A DNA stretch of 64,000 nucleotides from Massilia sp. Mn16-1_5 (GTDB taxonomy: Bacteria > Pseudomonadota > Gammaproteobacteria > Burkholderiales > Burkholderiaceae_D): assembly GCF_004798585.1 (NCBI RefSeq), contig NZ_PPXQ01000003.1, positions 62,001-126,000 on the forward strand. Direction: 5' to 3'. Positions within the stretch are counted from its first letter, which is position 1. Each line of letters starts with the position of its first letter. A program made the translations under genes and the position numbers. Under the pieces are notes generated by a model, which saw nothing but the letters and a program-made list of their open reading frames with translations, did not search any database and had not been told where the DNA came from. Shown here piece after piece: positions 27,484-37,052 of this stretch.

Positions 27484-28221
27484 TCAAGCGTCCTCGCCCT
27501 GGAAGGCATGCGCGCGCCAGGTCAGGACCAGGGTGTCGCGGTAGCCATGCTCTTTCAAGGGCTGGATCGGCGTCGACTCGTGGATCACGGCGGCGTCGTC
27601 GAGCAGCAGCAGGGTCCAGGGTTCGAGCATCGTGAAGCGCTGGCCGCGCGGGCCATGGGCATCGAAGACACGCGTCTCGCCGCCCTTGATGCCGGTGCGG
27701 CCGATCAAAATGACGGCGACGAAATCGACGCCGTCGCGGTGCGCGCCTTCCGGCGTCGGGCGGCCGATGCCGTCGGCGGTATCGATGCGGAACTGGTGCG
27801 CTTCCACATACCAGGGCTTGGCCGGTTTGGCTTGCGAGCAGACCGCGCCGAGCGAGCGCACCAGCTGCTGCCAGGCCGGCTGGGCGACCGTGCCTGGGTC
27901 CATCGGCGCGAACAGGCGGTGCATGCCGCCGTGCAGGGCGTTGTACTCGACCGGCTGCCAGTGCGCGCGGTGCGGCGTCAGGCTCAAGGTCTTGCCGTCA
28001 TCGATGAAGCAGGAGTGGCGCCGCCGCCGGTAGCGGCCGCCGTCCTTCAGGTAGTTGTCGAGTTCCAGGTGGTCCCAGCTCGGCACCAGCGCGTCGAGGT
28101 CGGAAAGTAGGCAGCCGGCGAGACGCGCGACGTCTTCTGGACGCAGCAGGGCATAGCCATTGCCGAGCAGGGCTTCGGCCAGGCGGGAAGGATCGGTGTA
28201 GGGCAGTTCGTTCGGTGTCAT
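27484..28221 (-). CDS. 2OG-Fe(II) dioxygenase family protein
   Basis: A 245-residue soluble protein of the 2OG-Fe dioxygenase family that includes BsmA and amino-acid (isoleucine) hydroxylases. Putative iron ligands are His161 and Asp163 in GAHRDGVDF and His214 in AVIHEST; Arg228 in GYRDTLVLTW could bind 2-oxoglutarate. WYVEAHQFRI precedes the first ligands as in the family. A free amino acid is the likely substrate, by analogy only. Start at ATG 28221 is preferred to a GTG at 28245; neither has a strong ribosome site. Single gene, transcribed towards the sRNA candidate. Confidence 0.82.
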   Translation of the reverse strand: MTPNELPYTDPSRLAEALLGNGYALLRPEDVARLAGCLLSDLDALVPSWDHLELDNYLKDGGRYRRRRHSCFIDDGKTLSLTPHRAHWQPVEYNALHGGMHRLFAPMDPGTVAQPAWQQLVRSLGAVCSQAKPAKPWYVEAHQFRIDTADGIGRPTPEGAHRDGVDFVAVILIGRTGIKGGETRVFDAHGPRGQRFTMLEPWTLLLLDDAAVIHESTPIQPLKEHGYRDTLVLTWRAHAFQGEDA

Positions 28222-28285
28222 GCCCGCTAGCGTAGCAGTTTTCACAGGGGCCGGTGAAAACCGGCCCTGCTTCTATTTGTTACCT

Positions 28286-30319
28286 TTACCAGGTCTTGGT
28301 GAGCGTCAAACGGAAGGAGCGCGGTTCGATCGGGTGGAAGTGAATATCGTCGCGTGGCGACAACTCGCCGGCCAGTTGCGATGCATAGTAGTAGTCGATG
28401 GCCGAGTCGCGCCGGTTGGTCAGGTTAAAGCCTTCCAGTTCGAGCTGCAGGTTCTTGCCGACCTTGTAGCCGAGACGCCCGTTGAGCGTGGCGCTGCCCT
28501 GCGAGCGCACACTGTTGTCTTCGATGAGCGCACGCGGACCGAAGTAGCGCAGGCGCAGCGCGCCGGACCACGGTCCGAGCTTGTCCACGCTGAGTGCCAG
28601 CTGGCCCACGCCTTCCACGGCGCCTGGAATCCGGTCTCTGTTGCGCGAGCGCGCCCGCGCATAGGCCGCGTCGAAGTCCACGGCCAGCCATTTCAGGGGC
28701 CGCCAGTAGTTCGAGAACTCGATGCCGGTGCGGCGGCTGGCGTCGCCCGCTTCGGTCATGCCGGCATCACCGATATAGGTCAGCTCGGAGTCGAAGTCGA
28801 GGCGGTATAGCGAGACGGCCGTCTGCATCTTGGGAAGCGCTTCCGTACGCATGCCCAGTTCCATGCCGCGCGAGCGCACCAGCCCCGGCGCGCGTTCCAG
28901 CGGGTCGAGCGTCTTCGGATCGATTGCCGCCACCGTGCCGCGCGCGTCGTTGCTGTGGAAGCCGTGGCCATAGTTCAGGTAGAACTCGGTCGAGGCGAGT
29001 GGCGCCAGGATCAGGCTGAACGAGGGGCTGACTTGCGTATCGTTGGCGCGGCCGGAGTTCGCGGCCAGGTCGCTCGTCACGTCGAAGCGGTAGCGGTCCG
29101 CGCGGATGCCTGCCAGCGTGCGCACGACCTCGTTCCAGCGCGTTGCGCTTTCGATGAAGACGCCGCCGCTGGTCTCGACGATGTGGTCTTCGCGCGTGGT
29201 GGCGATGCGCTGGCGCGCACGGGTGTCGTACAGGCCGTTGAAGATGTTGTCGTTCTGGAGGCGGGCGCCGACCGTCAGGTCCGAGGCCGCCGTCTCGCCG
29301 CGGTGCAGGTGCCAGGTGTGGGCCGCATCCATGCCGCTGGTGACGCGCCGGTCGGGCTGGGCGAACTGGTCGCCGTTCACCGGGTCGTTCATGAAGTACG
29401 TGAAGTTCGAATACAGGTCGAGCTGGTTGCGGATCACGTAGGCGCTGACTTTCGATGCGGACTCCTGCCCGGTCTGGCGCCAGATGCCCGACAGGCTGTA
29501 ACGGCGCGCGTTGCCGCCGTCGCTGTCGTCGATCGCGTCGAAGCGGCCCAGCGTCCCGTCTTCCACCGCGCGCAGGGGGATCTGGTCGGTCGCGTTCCAC
29601 TTGCCCCGGTAGGCCATGGCGGTGACGCTCCAGCCGTTGTTGGCATAGCCGCGGCTGTAGCGCAGCATGCCGTTGCGCTTGCGGTAGTCGTCGGGGCGGG
29701 TCCACGGTCCCTCGTTGTCCATCGCTTCCAGCGCGTAGAGCAGGGTGCCTCCCAACAGATCGGGCGAGCCGGCGATCATGGCGCGTTTGAAACCGTCCTG
29801 GCCCAGCGTGACGCTGGCGATGTCTTTCGCCAGGCGGTTCGCATAGCTGATCTCCGCGCTGCCGGCCGAGGCGAAGTCGCTGTCGCGCGCCGAATACGGG
29901 CCTTTGCGGTAGTCCAGGCGGCCGACCAGTTCCGGGATCAGGAAGTTGACGTCGGTCCAGCCCTGGCCGTGCGCATGGCTGCGCTGGTTGACGGGCATGC
30001 CGTCGACCCAGGTGGCGAGGTCGGTGCCGTGGTCGAGATTGAAGCCGCGCAGGTAGAACTGGTTGGCCTTGCCCTCCCCGCTGTGCTGGCTGGCGATCAG
30101 GCCGGGCATGGCTTCCAGCATTTCGCCGGGGCGGTAGGACGGCCGCGCGGCCAATTCCTTCTGGCCGACGCTGCCGGCATTGGCCGAATCGGCGATCCCG
30201 AGCTGGGACAGGCGCGAGCCTTCGACCAGCACGCGCTGCAGGACGAGGTCGTCGGCGAGGACGGGCGAAGAGACGAAGAGCGCGGCCAGTGCGCAGGGAA
30301 GCGGGCGAAGAATGGGCAT
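28286..30319 (-). CDS. TonB-dependent outer-membrane receptor
   Basis: A 677-residue protein with signal peptide (CALAALFVSSPVLA), plug domain (GEMLEAMPGLIASQHSGEGK, NQFYLRGFNLDHGTD; about residues 60-160) and a long beta-barrel with regular aromatic strand ends. The C-terminus ends in Trp rather than the usual Phe. It imports an unknown ligand with TonB energy. It is last in an operon with an M1 metallopeptidase and a DUF6702-like periplasmic protein (gap 7 bases), so peptide or metal-related uptake is a reasonable guess. Length is a little short for siderophore receptors. Confidence 0.92.
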   Translation of the reverse strand: MPILRPLPCALAALFVSSPVLADDLVLQRVLVEGSRLSQLGIADSANAGSVGQKELAARPSYRPGEMLEAMPGLIASQHSGEGKANQFYLRGFNLDHGTDLATWVDGMPVNQRSHAHGQGWTDVNFLIPELVGRLDYRKGPYSARDSDFASAGSAEISYANRLAKDIASVTLGQDGFKRAMIAGSPDLLGGTLLYALEAMDNEGPWTRPDDYRKRNGMLRYSRGYANNGWSVTAMAYRGKWNATDQIPLRAVEDGTLGRFDAIDDSDGGNARRYSLSGIWRQTGQESASKVSAYVIRNQLDLYSNFTYFMNDPVNGDQFAQPDRRVTSGMDAAHTWHLHRGETAASDLTVGARLQNDNIFNGLYDTRARQRIATTREDHIVETSGGVFIESATRWNEVVRTLAGIRADRYRFDVTSDLAANSGRANDTQVSPSFSLILAPLASTEFYLNYGHGFHSNDARGTVAAIDPKTLDPLERAPGLVRSRGMELGMRTEALPKMQTAVSLYRLDFDSELTYIGDAGMTEAGDASRRTGIEFSNYWRPLKWLAVDFDAAYARARSRNRDRIPGAVEGVGQLALSVDKLGPWSGALRLRYFGPRALIEDNSVRSQGSATLNGRLGYKVGKNLQLELEGFNLTNRRDSAIDYYYASQLAGELSPRDDIHFHPIEPRSFRLTLTKTW

Positions 30320-30326
30320 CTCTTGA

Positions 30327-30818
30327 TCAGCGCGTCGGCTGCTCCTGGTGATTGCGATCGAAAGTCAGCGTGCGTACGACATTGCCTTCATTGAGGTTAA
30401 CCGTGTTGACCTGCTCAGCAATGAAGTCTATCAATACCGTGTCATGGATGGCGCCCGCCTTCCACAGCGGGGTCTGTTCGATTTCCTGGAACACGGTCAC
30501 CTTCTCGGCGTCGGCCGTCATGCCGACCCAGCGCAGGTTCAGCTTCGCCTTGTCCTGTCCGGCGATCCAGAAGCGGTTCTCGACATACTTGCGCAGCGCA
30601 TCCTGGTCTTCCTCGTCGTTCAGGTCGAACTGGCGCCCGTACAGGTTGGCCAGCAAGGCCTCGATGTCGTGCGCCATGTAGGTGTGGACGATCTCGGTAT
30701 TGCCGGTGCGGGCATTGAAGGAGACGTCGGTCATCCCCGCATGGAAGCGGTGCGCGGATGCCGCCGCGCTGGCCAGCAGCAGCGCGGCGGCAAAGAGGGT
30801 TTTCAAACGACGCATCAT
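30327..30818 (-). CDS. DUF6702-like periplasmic protein
   Basis: A 163-residue protein with signal peptide ending in ASAAASAHR. The mature part has HAGMTDVSFNARTGNTEIVHTYMAHD split over residues ~26-50, a LYGRQFDLNDEED loop and a C-terminal NTVNLNEGNVVRTLTF strand, in keeping with the DUF6702 family found beside TonB receptors and M1 peptidases. Function is unknown. Its ATG overlaps the stop of the M1 peptidase gene by four bases, and the TonB receptor follows seven bases later. Confidence 0.8.
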   Translation of the reverse strand: MMRRLKTLFAAALLLASAAASAHRFHAGMTDVSFNARTGNTEIVHTYMAHDIEALLANLYGRQFDLNDEEDQDALRKYVENRFWIAGQDKAKLNLRWVGMTADAEKVTVFQEIEQTPLWKAGAIHDTVLIDFIAEQVNTVNLNEGNVVRTLTFDRNHQEQPTR

Positions 30819-33181
30819 GGCGAGACCTTCGTTTCCGCATCAGGCTTCTTCAACGGTGCATTAAAGTCCTTCATCATGTCGTTTTGCGGACGCTGGGTCT
30901 TGAACAGCTCCAGGCGCGACGGCGTCAGCTTGCGCGGCCAGGCGTTGTTGTCGACGTTGATGTCCGCCGTTTCCCAGAACGGATCCTGGACCAGGCCCGT
31001 CATCGGCTCGTCGGTGACGATCAGCTTCGTGATCTTCTTCGGCGAGTAACGCCACACTTCGGCCGGGATGCGCTCGATGGTTTTCTTGCCGCTGGCGAGC
31101 TGGATCTCCAGCACCAGCGGCGTCACCAGGCCGCCGACGTTGGTGAAGTCCACCAGATACAGGTGCTTGCCGGAAGAGAGCAGGGCCTTTTCCCAGTCTT
31201 CCAGCTTTTCCTGCGACTCGTTGAACTTGTTGCGGTCGGCATTCGTGACCGTGAAGTCGTCATGCTCGTTATAAAAATCCTTCAGCTCGGGATGCGCGTC
31301 GACGCGGCGCGGCGTGCCCTTGTTGCGCTGCTCGGTGAGCGACATCGGCTCGGCATCGCGCAGCTTCTTGCGCCACGCCTTTTCGATCTCCGGATCCTGG
31401 GTGCTGACCGTGTACTCGCTGATGCCGTCCACGCTGACGTCGACCGCGTCGGTCGTGTAGAACCAGCCGCGCCAGAACCAGTCGAGGTCCGTGCCGGAGG
31501 CGTCCTCCATGGTGCGGAACAGGTCCGCCGGGGTCGGGCGCTTGAACTTCCAGCGGCGGCCGTATTCCTTGAACGCGAAGTCGAACAGTTCGCGGCCCAG
31601 CACCGTCTCGCGCAGGATGTTCAGGGCGGTGGCCGGTTTGCCGTAGGCGTTCGGGCCGCGCTGCAGGACCGACTCCGAGTTGGTCATGATCGGCGTCTGG
31701 TTCTTGCTGCGCATGTAGTCAGTGATGTCGCGCGCTTCGCCGCGGCGCGACGGATAGTTCTCTTCCCAGGCTTCCTCGGCCAGGAACTGCAGGAAGGAAT
31801 TCAGGCCCTCGTCCATCCAGGTCCACTGGCGCTCGTCCGAGTTGACGATCATCGGATAGTAGTTGTGGCCGACCTCGTGGATGATCACGCTGATCAGGCC
31901 ATACTTGGTCGCCTTCGAATAGGTCAGCTCTCCGGTTTTTTTATCTTTCGTCGGACGGCCGCCGTTGAACGAGATCATCGGGTATTCCATGCCGCCGACC
32001 GGGCCGTTCACCGAGATCGCGGTCGGATACGGGTAGTCGAAGGAGTATTTGCTGTACTGCTCGATGGTGTGGATCACGGCCTGGGTCGAGTACTTCTCCC
32101 ACAGCGGATTGCCTTCCTTCGGATAGTAGGACATCGCCATGACCTTGTTGGCGCCGCTCTGGATGCCTTGCGCGTCCCAGATGAACTTGCGGCTCGAGGC
32201 GAAGGCGAAATCGCGCACGTTCTTCGCCTTGTAGCGCCAGGTTTTGGTGCCGCTCGCGCGGTCTTTCTCGTTGGCCTCGGCCTCCGCCTGGGTGACGATG
32301 AGGACCGGCTTGCCGGCGGTACGCGCACGCGCCAGGCGTTCGCGCTGGGCGGCGCTCAGGACCTCGTTCGGATTCTGCAGTTCGCCGGTGGAGGCGACGA
32401 TGTGGTCGGCCGGGACCGTGAGCTCGACCTCGTAGTCGCCGAATTCCAGCGTGAATTCGCCGTCGCCCAGGTACTGCTTGTTCTGCCAGCCGGCGATGTC
32501 GTAGTAGGCCGCCATGCGCGGGAACCACTGGGCGACTTCGAAGATGTCGTTCTTGTTTTCTTTATCGAAACGCTCGTAGCCGGTGCGGCGGCCGACGATG
32601 TTCGCTTCGGGAATATTGAAGCGCCATTCGAGTGCGAACGAGAAGCGCGCGCCCGGCTTCAGGGGCTGGGGCAGGTCGATGCGCATCATCGTCTTGTTGA
32701 CGACATAGTGCAGCGCACCGCCACCAGAGGCCTTCACGTTCGCCACCTGGATGCCGCCGTCGAAGGCGCGGCTGTCGAAATTGGCGCGCAGCGCGTCGAA
32801 CTTCACGCCCTCTGGACCGGTCTTCTGCCAGGCCTCGCGCGAGGGCAGGGTCGAGATGTTGCGGTTGTCCGAATCGGGGCGGAACATGTTCTGGTCCAGC
32901 TGCACCCACAGGTAATGCAGGGTGTCGGGCGAGTTGTTGTAATAGGTGATGGTGCCCGCGCCCGTGATCGCGCGCCTGGCTTCGTCGAGCCGCGCGCGCA
33001 GCTTGTAGTCGGCGCGCTGCTGCCAGTAGGCGTGGCCCGGCGCGCCCGAGGCGGTGCGGGTCGTGGACGGCGTCGGCAGTAGCTCGTCGAGCTGGCGGAA
33101 CTTGTCGTCGAATTGGTCGGCGGCGTGGGCGCCGGTGGACAGGGCCAGGGTCAGTGCGGCGAGGCGGGCGAGGTGCTTCAT
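30815..33181 (-). CDS. Exported M1-family metallopeptidase, copy 1
   Basis: A 788-residue exported protein with signal peptide (MKHLARLAALTLALSTGAHA). The zinc site HEVGHNYYPMI with downstream WTWMDEGLN is intact, and GGMEYPMI replaces the GAMEN exopeptidase motif, as in distant M1 family members. Start at 33181 is set by the signal peptide. It is closely related to the next gene upstream (33338-35734), with long identical blocks in the C-terminal half, and is the first gene of the peptidase-DUF6702-TonB receptor operon. It probably trims peptides in the periplasm or at the cell surface. Confidence 0.92.
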   Translation of the reverse strand: MKHLARLAALTLALSTGAHAADQFDDKFRQLDELLPTPSTTRTASGAPGHAYWQQRADYKLRARLDEARRAITGAGTITYYNNSPDTLHYLWVQLDQNMFRPDSDNRNISTLPSREAWQKTGPEGVKFDALRANFDSRAFDGGIQVANVKASGGGALHYVVNKTMMRIDLPQPLKPGARFSFALEWRFNIPEANIVGRRTGYERFDKENKNDIFEVAQWFPRMAAYYDIAGWQNKQYLGDGEFTLEFGDYEVELTVPADHIVASTGELQNPNEVLSAAQRERLARARTAGKPVLIVTQAEAEANEKDRASGTKTWRYKAKNVRDFAFASSRKFIWDAQGIQSGANKVMAMSYYPKEGNPLWEKYSTQAVIHTIEQYSKYSFDYPYPTAISVNGPVGGMEYPMISFNGGRPTKDKKTGELTYSKATKYGLISVIIHEVGHNYYPMIVNSDERQWTWMDEGLNSFLQFLAEEAWEENYPSRRGEARDITDYMRSKNQTPIMTNSESVLQRGPNAYGKPATALNILRETVLGRELFDFAFKEYGRRWKFKRPTPADLFRTMEDASGTDLDWFWRGWFYTTDAVDVSVDGISEYTVSTQDPEIEKAWRKKLRDAEPMSLTEQRNKGTPRRVDAHPELKDFYNEHDDFTVTNADRNKFNESQEKLEDWEKALLSSGKHLYLVDFTNVGGLVTPLVLEIQLASGKKTIERIPAEVWRYSPKKITKLIVTDEPMTGLVQDPFWETADINVDNNAWPRKLTPSRLELFKTQRPQNDMMKDFNAPLKKPDAETKVSP

Positions 33182-33253
33182 TTTGATGTTTCTATGATCT
33201 GTTCTGAAAAACGAAACCGGCAGCCGCGCTTTTGACGCAGCTACCGGCTGGAC

Positions 33254-33331
33254 GTAGGGTGGGCACTCTGTGCCCACGCGGTATGGCTGTTCGAACTGTG
33301 ATACCGCGTGGGCATGGAATGCCCACCCTAC
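33254..33331. repeat. Inverted pair of REP-like palindromes between tandem peptidase genes
   Basis: Two copies face each other: GTAGGGTGGGCA at 33254 and TGCCCACCCTAC ending at 33331 are perfect complements, and inner arms TGCCCACGCGGTAT / ATACCGCGTGGGCA are also perfect, spaced by 16 bases. It is the best BIME-like structure in the window, positioned between the two M1 peptidase genes. Confidence 0.85.
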
Positions 33332-33337
33332 AAGGTC

Positions 33338-35734
33338 TTATTGCACCTTCGGCACCGTGTCCTTCTTCGGTTCCTCGGCCGTCGCCGCCTTCTCTTCCTT
33401 GGTCTTCAACTTGGCATTGAAGTCTTTCATCATGTCATTGCCCTGACCACGTTCGGACTTGAACAGCTCCAGGCGCGAAGGGGTCGCCTTGCGCGGCCAG
33501 GCGTTGTTGCTCTGGTCGATGTCGGCGGTTTCCCAGAATGGATCCTGGACCAGGCTCGTCATCGGCTCGTCGGTGACGATCAGTTTCGTGATCTTCTTCG
33601 GCGAGTAGCGCCACACTTCGGCCGGGATACGCTCGATGTACTTCTTGCCGCTGGCGAGCTGGATCTCCAGTACCAGCGGGGTGACGAGGCCACCGACGTT
33701 GGTGAAGTCCACCAGGTACAGGTGCTTGCCCGATGCAAGCAGGGCCTTTTCCCAGTCTTCCAGCTTTTCCTGGGACTCGTTGAACTTGTTGCGGTCGGCA
33801 TTCGTGACGGTGAAGTCGTCGTGCTCGTTATAAAAATCCTTGAGCTCGGGATGCGCGTCGACGCGGCGCGGCATGCCCTTGTTGCGCTGGTCGGTCAGCG
33901 ACATCGGCTCGGCGTCCTTGAGCTTCTTGCGCCATGCCTTTTCGATTTCCGGATTCTGGGTGCTGACGGTGTACTCGCTGATGCCGTCGATGCTCACGTC
34001 CACCGGGTCGGTGGTGTAGAACCAGCCGCGCCAGAACCAGTCGAGGTCCGTGCCCGAGGCGTCTTCCATGGTGCGGAAGAAGTCGGCCGGCGTCGGGCGC
34101 TTGAACTTCCAGCGCTGCGCGTATTCACGGAAGGCGAAGTCGAACAGTTCGCGGCCCAGCACCGTCTCGCGCAGCACGGTCAGCGCGGCGGCCGGCTTGG
34201 CGTAGGCGTTGTTGCCGAACTGGAGGAGCGATTCCGAGTTGGTCATGATCGGCACCTGGTTACGGCTCTTCATGTAGTCGGTGATCAGGCGCGGTTCGCC
34301 GCGCATTTCCGGCCATTGCTCTTCCCAGGCTTCCTGGGCCAGGGTCTGCACGAAGGAGTTCAGGCCCTCGTCCATCCAGGTCCACTGGCGCTCGTCCGAG
34401 TTGACGATCATCGGGAAGTAGTTGTGGCCGACCTCGTGGATGATCACGCCGATCAGGCCATACTTGGTGCGCTTGCCGTAGGTCAGTTCGCCGGTCTTCT
34501 TGTCCTTGGTCGGACGCGGGCCGTTAAACGAGATCATCGGGTATTCCATGCCGCCCACCGGGCCGTTCACCGAGATGGCGGTCGGGTACGGATAGTCGAA
34601 GGAATACTTGTTGTACTGTTCGATGGTGTGGACCACGGCCTGGGTCGAGTACTTCTCCCACAGCGGGTTGCCTTCCTTCGGATAGTAGGACATGGCCATC
34701 ACGTCGGTGTCGCCGCTCTTGATGCCTTGCGCGTCCCAGATGAACTTGCGGCTCGAGGCGAACGCGAAGTCGCGCACGTTCTTCGCCTTAAAGTGCCAGG
34801 TTTTATTCGTGGTGGCGCGGGTCTTCTCGGCCGCTTCGGCCTCGGCCTGGGTGACGATGATCACCGGCGTCTTCGCATTCTTCGCTTTCGCCAGGCGGTC
34901 GCGCTGGGCCGAAGTCAGGACGGAGCCGGGATTTTGCAGCACGCCGGTCGAGGCGACGATGTGATCGGACGGGACCGTGATCTCGACGTCGTAGTCGCCG
35001 AACTCCAGCGTGAATTCGCCGGCGCCCAGGAACTGCTTGTGCTGCCAGCCATAGACGTCGTAGTAGGCCGCCATGCGCGGGAACCACTGGGCGATCTCGA
35101 ACAGGTCGTTCTTGTCGTCGAATTTTTCAAAGCCCGAGCGGCCGCCGAGCACCTTCTGCTCGTTGATCTTGTAGTTCCACTCGACCTCGAAACTGAAGCG
35201 CTGGCCCGGTTTCAGGGGCTGCGGCAGGTCGATGCGCATCATCGTGCGGTTGATGACGTAGGCCAGCTTGCGTCCGCCCGAATTGACCTTGGTGATGTTG
35301 AAGCCGCCGTCGAAGGTCAGGCCTTCGAAGGTCGTGCGCAGGGCGTCGAACTTCATGCCTTCTTCCGGGCTGCGCGGCTTGGCCCAGGCCTCGCGCGAGA
35401 CGGAGGTCGCCGACATGCGCGCGTCCGAATTCGGCTTGTAGATGTTCTGGTCGAGTTGCAGCCAGAGGTAATTGAGGGTATCCGGGGAATTGTTGTGGTA
35501 CGTGATCGTCTCGGCGCCGCGGATCGCACGGTTCGCTTCGTCGAGCGTGGCGCGGATCGTGTAGTCCGCGCGCTGCTGCCAGTAGGCATGGCCGGGTGCA
35601 CCGGAAGCGGTGCGGATGGTGGACGCCGTCGGCAGCAGCTCGTCGAGCTGGCGGAACTTGTCGTCGAATGGCTCGGCCGCGAAAGCGGACGCGCCGAGGC
35701 ACAGCGCGGCCAAGGCGATTGGCAAACGGATCAT
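33338..35734 (-). CDS. Exported M1-family metallopeptidase, copy 2
   Basis: A 798-residue paralogue with signal peptide (MIRLPIALAALCLGASAFA). It has HEVGHNYFPMI, WTWMDEGLN and GGMEYPMI, as in copy 1. The two proteins align end to end, differing mainly in the 60-250 region; copy 2 has an extra Lys/Glu/Ala tail (EEKAATAEEPKKD) where copy 1 ends. Recent tandem duplication with possible gene conversion fits the long near-identical C-terminal DNA. The 190-base gap upstream holds the promoter region but no gene. Confidence 0.92.
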   Translation of the reverse strand: MIRLPIALAALCLGASAFAAEPFDDKFRQLDELLPTASTIRTASGAPGHAYWQQRADYTIRATLDEANRAIRGAETITYHNNSPDTLNYLWLQLDQNIYKPNSDARMSATSVSREAWAKPRSPEEGMKFDALRTTFEGLTFDGGFNITKVNSGGRKLAYVINRTMMRIDLPQPLKPGQRFSFEVEWNYKINEQKVLGGRSGFEKFDDKNDLFEIAQWFPRMAAYYDVYGWQHKQFLGAGEFTLEFGDYDVEITVPSDHIVASTGVLQNPGSVLTSAQRDRLAKAKNAKTPVIIVTQAEAEAAEKTRATTNKTWHFKAKNVRDFAFASSRKFIWDAQGIKSGDTDVMAMSYYPKEGNPLWEKYSTQAVVHTIEQYNKYSFDYPYPTAISVNGPVGGMEYPMISFNGPRPTKDKKTGELTYGKRTKYGLIGVIIHEVGHNYFPMIVNSDERQWTWMDEGLNSFVQTLAQEAWEEQWPEMRGEPRLITDYMKSRNQVPIMTNSESLLQFGNNAYAKPAAALTVLRETVLGRELFDFAFREYAQRWKFKRPTPADFFRTMEDASGTDLDWFWRGWFYTTDPVDVSIDGISEYTVSTQNPEIEKAWRKKLKDAEPMSLTDQRNKGMPRRVDAHPELKDFYNEHDDFTVTNADRNKFNESQEKLEDWEKALLASGKHLYLVDFTNVGGLVTPLVLEIQLASGKKYIERIPAEVWRYSPKKITKLIVTDEPMTSLVQDPFWETADIDQSNNAWPRKATPSRLELFKSERGQGNDMMKDFNAKLKTKEEKAATAEEPKKDTVPKVQ

Positions 35735-35924
35735 GTTTCCCCTGTTTTTATGATGGATTTAGGAAAAAGTATTCTAAGCGTATCTTTCAAGCAAGCTTGG
35801 CGTGGATTTGTAAAAAACCTGATACATGGACGCATATGCAACATGAATCAGCCGGCCCGCTTGAAAGGCACGTCGAAGGATCCGGACTGCAGGCGTCCGT
35901 TCGCGCACTGGCCCGGGCACTGGC

Positions 35925-37052
35925 TCAGGCCAGCAGTTTCAGGTCGAGCGCCCGTTCGGCCAGCCACACCATGGCGAGCAACGCGATCAGGGCCGAGCCG
36001 CCGCCCAGCACCACGCGCCGGTAGAACAGGCCGCGCCGCAAGGTGTGCGCCAGCGGCAGGAAGGCGGCGACGATCGCCAGCTGCCCGAGTTCGACGCCGA
36101 CGTTGAATCCGACCAGCGAGACCACCAGCGCCTCCTGCGGCAGTCCGAGGTCGGCCAGCACGCTGGCAAAGCCGAAGCCGTGGATCAGGCCGAAGGCGAA
36201 AGCGACCGCCGCGCGCCAGCGGTGCACCAGCGGCCACAGGTTGTTCAGGGCCGCGAGGACGACCGAGGCCGCGATCGCCGATTCGACCAGGCGCGAAGGC
36301 AGGCTGAGCGCGCCGAGCGCCGCCAGGGTCAGGGTCAGCGAATGGGCCAGCGTGAAGGCGGTCACGATCCTGACCACGTCGAGCACGGAGGCCTTCAGGG
36401 TCTCGCGCTCCTGCCAGCGCCCCCCCTGGCGCACCAGGACCGCCGGCAGCAGCAGCGAGACCAGGAACAGGATGTGGTCGAAGCCGATCCAGATGTGCCA
36501 GACGCCGTGGCGCACGTAGTCGCTGAACTGGCGCCAGCGCGAGGGTGCCGCCAGCTGCAGCACCTGGCTCGATGCGTCGGGCGCGAAGATGGCCGTGCTC
36601 GTCGTGGCGCCGCGGGTCAGGCGCAACAGGCCCTTGTGCTGCGGGTCGATGTCGAACAGCAGGCCGTATTCGACGCCCAGCGCCTTGACCGGCGCCGCAC
36701 AGCTGCCTTGCAGGCGCAGCACCGCGTAGGCGCCGTCGGTATGGGTGTCGACCAGGTGCTGCGTCACGCGCAGCGGACAGGCGACGCCGTCGCTGGACAG
36801 GTGCAGGCGCGCCAGCGCGTAGGCGGCGATCGCCTCGTGGCGCGCGCGCACTTCGTCCCAGGTGATGGCGGCGTCGCCATTGGCGTCGAGCCCGACGGCC
36901 ATCTCGAGGTCGCGCAGGGCGATGTCCCACTGGCCCTCGATGCGTTCGTCCTGCACGGCCAGGCTGAGGTAACTGTCGCTGGCCTTGTGCGCCTGCGCGG
37001 GCAGGGTCCAGGCCAGCAGCAGCATGACCGATATCAGCCAGCGCGCGATCAT
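35925..37052 (-). CDS. HupE/UreJ-like membrane protein
   Basis: A 375-residue protein: signal peptide, an ~160-residue periplasmic domain, then about six helices. The membrane half shows the family motifs HIWIGFDHILFLVSLLL and FGLIHGFGFASVLADLGLP, whose His/Asp residues could bind nickel or another metal, with GFNVGVELGQ. HupE/UreJ proteins are nickel transporters or hydrogenase/urease accessories; no hydrogenase or urease gene lies in the window, so the role here is open. Start ATG at 37052 overlaps the TPR gene by four bases. It is the last gene of the DUF4331-lipoprotein-TPR-HupE group. Confidence 0.88.
   Translation of the reverse strand: MIARWLISVMLLLAWTLPAQAHKASDSYLSLAVQDERIEGQWDIALRDLEMAVGLDANGDAAITWDEVRARHEAIAAYALARLHLSSDGVACPLRVTQHLVDTHTDGAYAVLRLQGSCAAPVKALGVEYGLLFDIDPQHKGLLRLTRGATTSTAIFAPDASSQVLQLAAPSRWRQFSDYVRHGVWHIWIGFDHILFLVSLLLPAVLVRQGGRWQERETLKASVLDVVRIVTAFTLAHSLTLTLAALGALSLPSRLVESAIAASVVLAALNNLWPLVHRWRAAVAFAFGLIHGFGFASVLADLGLPQEALVVSLVGFNVGVELGQLAIVAAFLPLAHTLRRGLFYRRVVLGGGSALIALLAMVWLAERALDLKLLA

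Noticed and set aside
33216..33252. Hairpin CCGGCAGC...GCTACCGG before the M1 gene as terminator
   Set aside because: Imperfect stem without a T-run; likely incidental beside the REP pair.
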